From: Edaphochlamys debaryana
Lineage: Eukaryota > Chlorophyta > Chlorophyceae > Chlamydomonadales
DNA: 64,000 bases
Direction of reading: 5' to 3'
Assembly (NCBI GenBank): GCA_016858145.1
Contig: JAEHOE010000083.1
Coordinates: forward strand, 62,001 to 126,000
Shown: positions 22,115 through 32,500 of the stretch, piece after piece
Position numbering within the stretch: the first letter of the stretch is position 1
How the letters are laid out: each line of letters starts with the position of its first letter
Position numbers and translations under genes: made by a program
Notes under the pieces: generated by a model
The model's database searches: none
Told to the model about the DNA's origin: nothing
Seen by the model: only the letters and a program-made list of their open reading frames with translations

Positions 22115-22623
22115 GGCGCTGGGCGGGGGTGGCTTGTGCCGTGTCCCGCGGGTGGAAGAGGATTGTGGGTAGCTGTGGGCCGGTACGGTACGTGGATGGC
22201 GGCTGGGACGGCGTGGTGGTGGCTGGGGTCCTCACAGAGCTGAAGAGGACGGTGGTGGCTCGGGCCGGTCTGTGCCGTGGTCTGCTGTGCTGTGAGCAGC
22301 GGCTTGGGGCGCTCCCGGGTACTGCTCCCTTGGGCCTGAGTGCGGGCTGGAGGTATGACGGGAGACGGAGAAGGTGAAACATCCATGTGCATGCACAACA
22401 GCTCATCTGCACGACAAATTCCGGGATTCCGGGATGCCGGTATGCCCGGTAATAGACTTGCGTTGGATCGCTTCGCTGACTTGCCAGGCCGCTTTTCTCA
22501 CTTTGCTGCCCCAGGCGGCTAAGAGTCCATTACCGTTGCCTTACATTTGCGCGGGATTTGACAAGTCTTTCGGCTACAGCCTTAGCCCCCTTTGTAGCGT
22601 CATGATCCTGACGGGAGCCGTAG
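22115..22623. other. Intergenic: rhomboid 3' flank and 5' flank of the BTB gene
   Basis: These 509 bp hold no supported coding exon. The start codon of the next gene should lie here or in a small upstream exon, because the open frame entering 22645 has no ATG. An ATG at 22601 is in a different frame. Confidence 0.45.
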
Positions 22624-24495
22624 AAAATTATCGGCGCGAGACCGTTGGGCCTAACAACGCGGCTGCGCCTTGGCCCCGATGGCGAATCCAGCCCCCAGAC
22701 GCTTGTCTTTGTTGGAGATGGCAGCATCTGCCCGCTTCTTGGTAGCTCTCGGCGCGGTGCGCTCGACCTGGGCTCGTCGCTGGAGCTCTACGAGAAGTTC
22801 AGCGACGGAGCGCGCCGACGCTTCCAGCCCATCGGTGACATCTCTAACCCCGTCTTTGTCAAGTCCACCGGAAGTGTCTTCTTCCTTGGCGGCCATGCCG
22901 TCTACCGCCTGGACGACGACAACACGGTGGAGCTTGTGGCGGGGCACCCCACGGAGGACGGCCAACTGGACGGCGTCGGCCCGGCGGCGCGCCTGACGCA
23001 TCCCACCCTCCTGTGTGCCAACAGCGCCGGTGAGCGGCATGGCTGCTCGCGGTGGTGCTGCTGCAGATTCCTCTTTTTTCTCCATCTGTTATCTTCTGTC
23101 TTTTTTTCCAACTGGCTCCTTCTTCCCCCTGTGATTCCCCCCTCCCATTCTTTCCTGCCGGTAGGGTCCCTGTACTGTGTGTACTCGGGTGCCGATACCG
23201 GTACCAATATCCTCGTTGCAAAGCTGGATCTGCCGGCGGCGTGGCTGGCGGGGACCGTGGGGGACGCAGCTTGGCGGGGGGAGGAGGCGGAGCCGGGGGA
23301 GCAGGGGATGCGGGTCAGCACGCTCCCGTACACCGCCCCGAGCGACATCGCGGGCCTGGCCTGGGTCCCCTGGGGAGGGCCTGACGGGTCCCTCGTCGTC
23401 GCGACGGACACCGCCCTGTACCGCCTGCCGCTGGGGGAGGGTGACGGTGCCGTGGGCGTGCTGCTGGCGTTGCGCGACGGCCAGGAGGGCTCGGCGGACG
23501 GCTGGGGCGAGGCGGTGCACTTAACGAGCATATGCGGACTGACGGCAGATGGGGAGGAGAACGTCATTGTCGTTGATGTATTCCGCAGCGACGCGGCAGA
23601 TATCTGCCAGGTGGCGTCCGATGGTACGGTTATCCCCCTAGGTGAGCAAGCAGCAGTGACTGCGCAAAGGCCTGCTGGAGCTTGGGTGGCCGTAGCATCC
23701 GCCTCTTTCTGTATACCCGCAAAGACCTCCTCCTGCCGTTCCGCTTTGCGTGCAGTTCGTCTGGAGGAGGCGTACATCAACGCCCCCGCCATCCTCCCCA
23801 ACGGCAACCTGGCGCTATGCAATTCTGGGGGCATGTCCGTTGCGGTGCTGGACCTGGGCCTCAAGCCGCGGCCGCTGCTCCCATCCGCCCCGCTGGCCCC
23901 CGCCGGCGGCCCGCCACACCGCTCCCTGCAAGCCGACATGGGCGCGCTGCTGGACGCCCAGCCGGACGGCACCGCGGACCTTATCATCATGGTGGGCGAC
24001 CGCTTCCACGCCCACCGCGCCATCCTGTCCGCGCGCTCGGACTACTTCAAGCAGCGGCTGGTGCCGGGGCACTTCGTTGACGGGGCGGCGGCAGAGGTGA
24101 ACCTGCCGGACGCCGACCCAGATGACTTTGGCGTGCTCCTCCGCTACCTCTACACCGGCGCCGCCGACATGCCCGCCTCCCTGGCGCCCTCCGTGGCCGA
24201 GCTGGCGGACCGGCTGCTGCTTCCACAGCTGTGCTTGGACGCTCAGGCGGTGGTGCTGTCGAGCATCTGCGCCGAGACGGTGATCAGCTCCCTGCTGTGG
24301 GCTGAGCGCTTTGGCGGATCCTTCTCTGGGCTTCTGTCGGATCTCAAAGCCTGGTACCTGGAGCACCACGAGGAGGTGCACACGGCGGCGCCCAAGAGCC
24401 TGGAGCGCCTGGCGGCGAGCCCCGGACTCATGGCGGAGCTGCTGATGCAGGTCGCCCGCAGCGCCCGCCGCACCGCGCGGCAGCGCGCAGCCTAA
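22624..24495 (+). CDS. NHL-type beta-propeller and BTB/POZ domain protein (5' end unresolved)
   Basis: Three exons are visible: about 22624-23029, 23165-23641 and 23756-24495 (TAA). The first frame opens after a TAG at 22621-22623 and contains no ATG, so an upstream start exon is likely. The N-terminal half has NHL-like repeats, for example VELVAGHPTEDGQLDGVGP followed by ARLTHP, and DIAGLAWVPWGG. The C-terminal half is a BTB/POZ domain beginning at DLIIMVGDRFHAHRAILSAR and running through SDYFKQRL, VNLPDADPDDFGVLLRYLYTG and helices to LLLPQLCLDAQ. BTB proteins of this kind usually serve as substrate adaptors of Cullin-3 ubiquitin ligases; that role is inferred. Both introns (135 and 114 nt) are multiples of three with no stop, so the unspliced frame is continuous for 616 codons. 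The first intron is T-rich and clearly not conserved coding sequence. Confidence 0.8.
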   Translation, partial: KIIGARPLGLTTRLRLGPDGESSPQTLVFVGDGSICPLLGSSRRGALDLGSSLELYEKFSDGARRRFQPIGDISNPVFVKSTGSVFFLGGHAVYRLDDDNTVELVAGHPTEDGQLDGVGPAARLTHPTLLCANSAGERHGCSRWCCCRFLFFLHLLSSVFFSNWLLLPPVIPPSHSFLPVGSLYCVYSGADTGTNILVAKLDLPAAWLAGTVGDAAWRGEEAEPGEQGMRVSTLPYTAPSDIAGLAWVPWGGPDGSLVVATDTALYRLPLGEGDGAVGVLLALRDGQEGSADGWGEAVHLTSICGLTADGEENVIVVDVFRSDAADICQVASDGTVIPLGEQAAVTAQRPAGAWVAVASASFCIPAKTSSCRSALRAVRLEEAYINAPAILPNGNLALCNSGGMSVAVLDLGLKPRPLLPSAPLAPAGGPPHRSLQADMGALLDAQPDGTADLIIMVGDRFHAHRAILSARSDYFKQRLVPGHFVDGAAAEVNLPDADPDDFGVLLRYLYTGAADMPASLAPSVAELADRLLLPQLCLDAQAVVLSSICAETVISSLLWAERFGGSFSGLLSDLKAWYLEHHEEVHTAAPKSLERLAASPGLMAELLMQVARSARRTARQRAA

Positions 24496-26409
24496 GTGCG
24501 GCATGGACTGAGGACCTTGCCTGGTGACCCGGGCAAGGCCTGGCTCCGCTAGCTAGTGGGGTGACGGCCGATGCATTAGGAGGGGCGGGCAAGGGAGCCA
24601 GGACGAGGACGGGCTGACATGCTGAGCTGTGTTTGGGCTGACCGTTGATCGGCTGCGCGCTTGACTAGGGAAGGGTGAACGCTGAGCATTATGGGCTATC
24701 TCGTGATGGGCTGAACGCGCAGGGGCGGATGCTCGGGCATCTAGGCCATGTATCCAAGTAAGGGCGGAGGCTGCGGTATGTAGGCCTTCGTGAGGCGGGC
24801 TGAGCGCGCAGGGCTGATGCGTGTGGGCGGCTAGCTGGACGGGGGCTTTGACTTGCGCCTTGTCGAGACCGCACCCATGGGGCGGACACTGGAGGCTGTG
24901 CGTTATACTGAAGGGCCACTCCACACCCACAGTGCAAGGTTTGGGAATCGTGCACACGTTGGGACCCAGCCCAAGGGCACTGTATCCAGTGCGGGTCAGT
25001 CATGGCCCGACATGGCCGCAAGGATCAGGTGCTAAGTGTCCTGTCCTCCGTCTCTGGCAGGTCCGCTCCCAGGCTCCCACCCCGTCCACCCTCGCACACG
25101 CACCTCAGCACGGCACACAGGTGCTGAGTGTGCTGAGGAGTAGCCGTCGTAGCAATCCAGGGCCTTCACCTTCGACCCCCTCCCTCCATCTCCTACACTA
25201 CCCCTCCCCTGTCAGGTCCTGGAGGAGGCCAAGCACCAGGTGACGGGGGGCCTGGTGCTCAACGGCATGGCCGTGTCCCACGCGGCGCACCTGGCGGGGG
25301 CGGCGGTGGGGGTGGCGCTGGTGCTGGCGCTGAGGCAGCTGCCGGACACAGCCGCGGGGGCAGGCGGGGGCGGGGCGGCGTGAGGCGCACGGGGTAGTGT
25401 ATGGGGGGAGGGGACATGTGCCGGCTGGATGCTGCTACTGGGGTGCCGAATACTGCTACCTTGAGCCCTAGGTGCGAGCCGTGGGCAGGGGTGGCTGTGG
25501 CGATGAGGTGTGATGCTGGGCTGACGATCTGAAGCGGACGGCGGTTAGGGTTGCAAAGCTCGACGCGCACGCTCGTGTCACCGCCCAACGCCCTTCAGCC
25601 GCCCAAGGTTGCACCTCGGAGCGTGACTGCAGGAGGCCAAAGGACAAGGGCGGCTGTCCGGGGTGCATTGGGTTGGCAGAGGGGCGTTGGGGTGGGGACT
25701 GGGGAGGCGACCCCATGGGCTTCATGGGCTTTGGGGACCGGAGCGGGCGCAAGGGCCCTGCAAGGGCGCCTCCTCCTCTAGGATGCCCGTTATGAGTGCA
25801 AATCATGTGCAAGGGGACAGCGGTGGGGGATGCCGCGTGCACTGGGCTACTGGGGCCGGGGACTCAGACGACACGTGGTCCCACTCCCCTGCGTGGCCCG
25901 CGTCACCTACGCCCCCTCGAAGCCGCCTGCAGTTACCCCAGCCCCCACACACACCCACACATGCTTCCACGGTCCCAGATAGCCCAAGACATGTACTGCG
26001 CGCTCGGCACGGCCTGACGCGTTGCACTGCTTTCACTGCCACTAATGCCGGCCGCACGTGCGCCGCAGTCCGACGGTTGCGTAGATTCGGTTCGTCCACA
26101 ACGCAAAGCGCGCTGGACATACGGTAGTGCCCAACTTTCGTGAGACAGCTCATAGACCGCGCACGTGCAAACAGCGAGCCGCCGGCGAGCCATGCATGGG
26201 TAGAAACGCGCTGGCGCTTGCAGACGCCACAGACAGGAGTACAAGCTTTCTGGCTGCTTATGCTGTTTGTGACGCGTGCTAGGGCCTGTAACTCAGCTGG
26301 CGTTCGCTCTCGGCACCATTCTCTCCTAAGGTCTTGGCCTTCGCCGACACGGCCGCTTACACGTCAGCTACAGTTTCCTGGGCTGTGCACCAGACAACCA
26401 ACGCACCCC
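24496..26409. other. Long intergenic region with a duplicated rhomboid exon
   Basis: Apart from the exon copy at 25216-25383, I find no supported coding sequence in these 1.9 kb. The last 300 bp should hold the promoter of the SLC35F gene; no TATA box stands out. Confidence 0.5.
25216..25383 (+). pseudogene. Isolated exact duplicate of the rhomboid terminal exon
   Basis: All 168 coding bases, including the TGA, read the same as the last rhomboid exon at 21947-22114. The match includes the preceding TGTCAG acceptor and the bases GGCGC after the stop. Upstream, the pyrimidine-rich intron end is similar but not identical; downstream the two copies diverge at once. No other rhomboid exon lies nearby and the BTB gene separates the copies. 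It is most likely a non-functional fragment unless a readthrough transcript uses it. Confidence 0.85.
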
Positions 26410-29003
26410 ATGGCAGCCCCGGGCGGCGGGAGCCAGAAAGCGGCTCCAACGCAATGGGCCTGGCTCGGCTCGCCGCTCGTTCGCGCCGTTCTTCTGGCGC
26501 AAGTGCTCTCTATGCTCCTCTGCGTCATGGGTAAGCGGGCCCGAGCGGCTCTGCCGTCGCCGAAACTTGAGTCGCCAGTCGCCACCCCCACGTCAAAACC
26601 CCCGCGCAGGCACCACCTCTGGCCTGCTGGCGGCTCGCGATGTCAACATGCCCACCACCCAGTCCGTCATCAACTACGTGCTTCTGGCGGTCGGCTGCGG
26701 CGCCTTCCACCTCTGGCGCCGGGGTGGGTGCCAGCGTCGCCCGGTGCATGCACCTGTGCTGCCCCCGTCAGGGGCCGACCCACCTCAACCCCAGCCACGG
26801 CTTCAGTCGCTGCACACACGAACCCAACACCTTCACTTCAACCCCTACCTCTCAGGTCCCAAGCTGACTAACCACTGGGCGGCCTACCTGGCGCTGGCGG
26901 TTCTGGACGTTGAGGGCAACTTCCTGGTCACCAAGGCGAGGGGGGCGGAACGGGGCCTTGGTGGGAAGATGACAAGCCGAGCAGAGGACAAGCGGAGGTC
27001 TCCATAGGCACGGGTTTTGGACACCCCCCCCCCCCTCTCAGCACCTCACCCTCGCATCCGCCCGCACTTCATCACCCCGCCTCCTCCTCCTCACAGCCCC
27101 CTCACAGCCCCCTCACAGCCCCCTCCTGCCTCCCTCTCCCGCTCCCACTCACCCCCCCACAGGCCTACCAGTACACGTCCGTCACCTCTGTCACCATCCT
27201 GGACTGCTTCACCATCCCCGCCGCAATGGCCCTGTCGGCCGCCTTCCTGGCCGCCCGCTACACGCCGCCCCACCTGCTGGGCGCGGGGCTGTGCGTGGCG
27301 GGGCTGGCGGCGCTGCTGGTCACGGACGGGGGCAGCGCCACGGGGGGCCCCAACCCGCTGCTGGGGGACGCCCTGGTGCTCATGGTGAGGGGGGGAGGGG
27401 GGAGGGGGAGGGGGAGGGGGAGGGGGGGGAGAGGGGGGGAAGGCGGGGTGAGAAGCGGGGCGGGGCGGGGTGCTGGGTGGGACAGGAGGGGAGAACAGGG
27501 CATACGAGAGTCACCGAGCACGCGTCCAGGCCACCGCCTTTCCCACCCCTTTCCTATACCTTTGGCTCCCCTCCTCCCTACCCTCCACTCCCGCCCCCAG
27601 GGCTCTGTGTTCTACGCCTGCAGCAACGTGGCTCAGGAGCGGCTGCTACTGGGCTCCACGCCCCCCTCGGAGCTGCTGGCGGCGGTGGCGGCGTGGGGGG
27701 TGCTGCTGGGGGGGACGCAGGCGGCGGTGCTGGAGCACGGGGCGTGGGCGGCAGCGGACTGGAGCGGTGAGGCGCGGGGATAAGCCGTTTGCCAGGAAGG
27801 GTAGGACGTGGAACGTCCGACGTCCCACGTCCGAAGTGTCATTGGACAGCGGGTTTTACCGCTAGATTGGCTCAGGGTCACGAGATGCTTCCCAGCCCTA
27901 AGCTCGCCGCCCGTCTCCTCCGCATCCCTCCGCTGCCAGACCTGGGCGGCGTGGTGGCGCCCCTGGCCGGCTTCGCCCTCGCCCTGGCCACCTTCTCCCT
28001 GCTCCTCCCCCGCGTGCTCCTCTGGGGCGGCGCCACGGTGCTCAACCTGTCGCTGCTCACCAGCGACCTGTGGGCGGCGGCCTCGCGCGTCATCTTCTTC
28101 GGGGGCTTCGGCGGCACCGCCGGCTGGTTCGCGCTGGCGGCGGCGCTGGAGACGCTGGGCCTGGTCATCTTTGCGCGGGCCGGCGAGACGCACTCGCACC
28201 CGTGCACGCCCGGCGGCGGCGCGGGCGGCCGGGGCGGAGCAGCCGGGGCGGCGCCAGCCGGCGAGGGCGAGAACGACGCGCTGCTGGGGAACCGCGGCTC
28301 ACTCAACTCGGTCAACTCAACCGCCGCGATTCCGTACCTACGGATCACGTCATTCGGGGTGGAGAGCTCTGAAGGGAGCATCGCTGAGTCGAGCTCGCTG
28401 CTGGGCGGGCGGGGCTCGGGCGGCACGCTGGGCACTGTGTCCAGCAGCGGCACGCGGCCCGGCAGCTTCACAGCCGCGCTGCTGCCGCCGCGGCGCAGCC
28501 ACCGACCGGAGCCGGAGCCCGAGGGGCACGGGCACGGGCACCCCGAGGGGCAGGGGCAGGGGCACGGGCACGGGCAAGGGCATCCCTGGGAGGAGCGGGG
28601 TGACGGGGAGCAGCAGCAGCTGCTGCCCCACCGCCGCAGCCCCGAGCAGCACCCGCACCACGACTGGGCCCCCGCGGACGAGCCCATCCCCGAGGACCGC
28701 TCGGTGCGGGGCGCCAGCCGGCTGGGGCCGCTGCCGGCGCGGGCGAGGGTGCTGTGGCAGCCGCCGACGCAGGATGGGTTCAGTGGCGGAGTGGCGCCCG
28801 CGGGCCCGCTTGGGGCGGCGGTTCACGAGGGGGAAGAGCAGGGCGGGGGCGGGGAAGCGGTGGTTGGGGACTGGCAGGCAGCTGGCGGACCAGTGGGAGA
28901 GGGTGGAGGAGCGCTGGGGCTTGCGGGGGGCGCGGGCCCGGGCGCAGGGCCGAGCCCGCCGCCCCAGCTGCCGGCTGCTGGCAGCGCGCAGCTCGACGTA
29001 TAA
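26410..29003 (+). CDS. SLC35F1/F2/F6-type membrane transporter
   Basis: Six exons (26410-26530, 26610-26723, 26856-26935, 27163-27384, 27601-27766, 27940-29003) join in frame to 588 residues. Family signatures are clear: SMLLCVMGTTSGLLA, then VNMPTTQSVINYVLLA, LDVEGNFLVTKAYQYTS, VTILDCFTIPAAMALSAAF, GSVFYACSNVAQE and ATVLNLSLLTSDLWA. These match the SLC35F (DUF914) branch of the drug/metabolite transporter superfamily, with about ten transmembrane helices. The substrate of most members is unknown. The intron after 26935 has a GC donor (AAG|GCGAGG). The C-terminal about 250 residues are a long soluble tail with a His/Gly-rich run (HGHGHPEG and similar, about residues 437-465), unusual for the family. 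The start is the first ATG in frame with the first helix. Confidence 0.88.
27387..27452 (+). repeat. G-rich purine tract in an SLC35F intron
   Basis: Almost every base is G, interrupted by single A residues in a GGGGGA pattern. It begins two bases after the donor GT of the intron at 27385-27600. Such a tract can form a G-quadruplex or triplex. No further function is visible. Confidence 0.85.
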
Positions 29004-29553
29004 TGCTAGGCTTGTGCTGTTAGGAATAGGTGAGATGCACTGCAAAGTAGGATAGATTATGATGGATTAGGTATTACGTTACGTGCAAGTTTGGGCGTCA
29101 GCTGGTGTGCTTCAGCCGGCCAACCCCACTGGAGTGGCCGCCGGCCGTGGACCTGGGCTGCGGTTAGGATGGATGGCTTGCGGGGTCGGGGGGCCCGGGT
29201 GCAGGGCTGACGGCGCAGCCAACGTGTGATGTGCGCATGTCTTGAACGGCAATGATGGGCAAGTACGGGAATGAAACTCAACTGTTGTACGTGTACGGTG
29301 CATAAGTTTGCGGCATGGCAGGTGCTCGCGTGGCTGTAAGTGACGGTTTGAGTTGGAGGCCGGCTGGGGTCAGGGTGGCCTGCCGTGCCGTGTCGAGGCC
29401 ATCACCCGTGAACCTGGCCGGCACCCGTGACCGGCATCCGTTAGTCCGCTAACCTTGTCGAGCCTTGTCCTGTTGCTTGCAAACGCCGGGAGTTCACAGG
29501 TGGTCTGACAGTCGCACAGCCTGTTCCGGCGACCTTGTAGACTCGCCTCAAAT
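29004..29553. other. Intergenic: SLC35F 3' flank and promoter of the capping/ligase gene
   Basis: Nothing coding is supported in these 550 bp. The first 80 bp after the stop are relatively AT-rich. No clear TATA box precedes the ATG at 29554. Confidence 0.5.
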
Positions 29554-32500
29554 ATGCCGACGTCAAGCGGCCGCGGCGACGCTCGTTCGTTGCCCGGTCC
29601 CGGTGACCCCGGCGGCGGCGCGGTTCTGCTGCTGGGCGCCCCGGGCGTGGGCAAGTCCACCCTGGGCCGCCTGCTGGCCTCGAGGGCGCCCCCGGGCAGC
29701 CGCTTTCTGTCCGTGGGCGAGGAGCTGCGCGCTCAAGGACTGGTGCGGCGGCAGGAGGAGGCGCCCAGTGCTGCACGGAGGGCGCAGATGCGGGAGGCGG
29801 CCGCGGAGCTGCTGCGGGGGGCGTGCCGCGAGTGGCTCGAGGCCAGCAGGTGAGCGAGGGCGTGCGCGGGTCGCGGCCCGGCTTACCCCCTTGAGCTTCC
29901 TCCCACCCCGCTCTCCCCCTCTCCCGTATCCCGCTGGCAGGACTCCTGCAGCCTCTGGTGCCACAACCTCCCCCTCCGCCCCGCTGCTGCTGCTCGAGTG
30001 CGTCAAGGACACGGAGGACGCATTCGCTGCGGTGGAGGTGCTGGAGGCGGAGGGGGTGCCGCTGCTGCAGGTCGGTAGGGTGAGGCCTCGCTCCCGAAGC
30101 GTACGAAGGCAGGGCGCAGGGGGCAACCTTGAGGGCAGGGCAGGAGGGGTTTCCGCTGCTGCAGGCGGGAAGGGGGTGCACGGGTGGGAAGGGATGCGAG
30201 GCAGTGCCGCTACTTCAGATGTAGGGGGACGTGCGGTAGCGGATGGAGGGAGGCGGGGTCTGACCTGCTTGCTTGCAATGGGCGGGCCCTGGGCTGCCGT
30301 AGTTGGCCGCGCCAAAGGACTCGGAGCACACCTCCGCCATGGTCCTCCTCTTCCCTCCTGACTGCCTTGATGTGCCTTGCTCTTCCCCTCCCAGGCCCTC
30401 TACATCCCCCACAACATCTCCACCACACCCGACCTGAGGGCGGCGATTTTAGCCGCCACGTCGGCGACTGGCCCTCACATGTCCTCCGCCGCCCGGGACC
30501 GGGACCGGCGCGTGTGGCGGAGCGCCAGGCCAAGTGGGCCGCCCACGCGGGCCGCGTCCTCGAGCTCTTCTCCGCCCTGGGGGTGCTGTCGGAGCTGACC
30601 GAATGGACGGGAGCGGAGACAAACCGCAGCACGGACACGGCCAACCTGGGGAGCATGGGCTACGCCGCAGGGCCCACGGTGTGGGAGCCGCTCCCTCTGC
30701 ACGACGCCCACGTCCCGTCACCCGAAGGGGAACCCCGCTGGCGGCCGCGTGACGACAGCACACAGACCCACAAGGTCTTTGGCAGTGCTGCAGTCCCAGA
30801 CCGACGCTCCTGCAGCCCCACGGCTGCAGACCACGAGCCAGATCCACCGCCGCCGCCGCCCGCATGGCTGGCGGCTTCGGGCCTGCGCCTGCCCGCCGGC
30901 CTCGCCTGCACGCCCCTGCAGCCCGTCACCTCAGCCCGCCTGGTCACGAGCCGGGCGGAGCGGGACCGGGTGCTGGCGAAGGCTGCTGAGGTGTCGGGGC
31001 TGCGGCTGGACGGCTTCTTCAGGGGCGGGGCGTCGGGCGGGCCCGCCCTGCCGGTCCCGACGTCCTCCGTGGACTCCTCTGGTGCTGCCCGCTGGGTGGG
31101 CGTGCCGGGCCGATACGCGGTCAGCCGCAAGGCGGACGGCACGCGGTACCTTCTCATGGTGGTGGCGGAGCGGGCTGACGACGACCTGGGCGGCGGAGGC
31201 AGTGGAGGAGGCAGCTGCGGCAGCAGCTCGGCCTATCTCCTCGACCGGGTCGGGTCTCTGTACAAGTTCCCCATCCGCAGCTCAGGCCCTGCTGCCCACG
31301 CCGGGGGCGCTTATGAGTCCCTCCCCGCCGGCACGCTGCTCGACGGAGAGCTGGTGTGGGTGGGCGGGCGCGGCTTCTTCCTCGCCTTCGATGCCTTGTG
31401 CGTGGGCGGGAGGCGGCTGTGGAGCCGGCCGCTGCGGGAGCGGCTGGCGGCTCTGGAGGGCGGAGGCAGCGGCACCGGCGTTGAAGGGCTGAGACTGGAG
31501 GAGGCAGAAACGAGCAAGGAGCTCAAAGCCGCTAGCGCCTCAAAGCCGCCAGAGCCCACGCCTTCAGCGCAGAAGGAGCCCGCGCTTCGCAAGAAGCAGC
31601 AGGCCCCGCCAGCCACGCCCAGCGGAGATGCTATCCGCGTGTTGAGGAAGCGGCAGCTTGCGGTGACGGCGGAAGCTCTGCGCGGGATGCGAGCACGGCC
31701 GGGCGCCTGCCCCTACCCATCCGATGGCCTGGTCTTCACGCCGTACGGCATGCCGTACGTCCTGGGCATGGCCGAGCTGCTGTTCAAGTGGCAGCCGCCG
31801 GAGCAGGTGGGGTGTAAGCTCTAGGGCTACAGAGAGTGAAGGCACACAACATGTTGCTTATGGACACTTGGTATTCTGGGCGCAGGGTTGTGGGGTTTGC
31901 TCAAACCGTTTGCCGCAACAGCGCGTGCCGCACTGTGCCTTGCATGACCCGACGCCCTAACCTGCTGAACCTACTCTGGCCCCCGACACCAGGTTGGCGT
32001 AGACCTCCGGGGCACGGAGCTGCCGCACGCCCACGTGCTCCCGCCCCTGGTGTACGAGTGCCTTCCCGCCACCGATGGCGGGGGCGGCCATGTGCCCGTG
32101 GACATCAGGTGGGATAAGGCGAGCGGCAACTCACCCGCTGCTGTCGGTCAGATGACGTCTCAGCACCGGGAGCACATCACTCTGGAGCAGCTGGCGGCAG
32201 AGGCCGAGGAGGCGACACGAGCCGCTCCCATGCAGCCGGAACAGCAGCAGAGGGTGGCGAGGCTGGCGCCACACCCCGCCCGAGCCATGCCGTACGACAA
32301 GCTGTACGGCAGCGTGATGGCGGCGGTTGAGGCAGGCAGTGTGGAGCGGACCGTGGACATCGGCAGCGGCCTCGAGATCTTCAACTACAGGTGTGTTGCG
32401 GGTCCTCGGCTTGGGGGGAACAAGGCGCTCGTCAAACACCGAAGGGGGTTGGCTCTCAAATGTTAGCTGCCTCTTCCCTTTAATCCTTCACGTTTTGGCT

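Noticed and set aside
27868..27939. Extension of the last SLC35F exon upstream to about 27880
   Set aside because: That acceptor puts the exon out of frame with the previous one. The CAG ending at 27939 restores the frame and matches where the helix begins in the family.
30395..30598. Kinase reading frame continued as ALYIPHNISTTPDL with a stop at about 30596
   Set aside because: Using the donor at 30075 instead keeps a single frame through the capping domain and gives a better kinase-like C-terminal helix (VAERQAKWAAHAGRVLELF). The alternative is noted as possible differential splicing.
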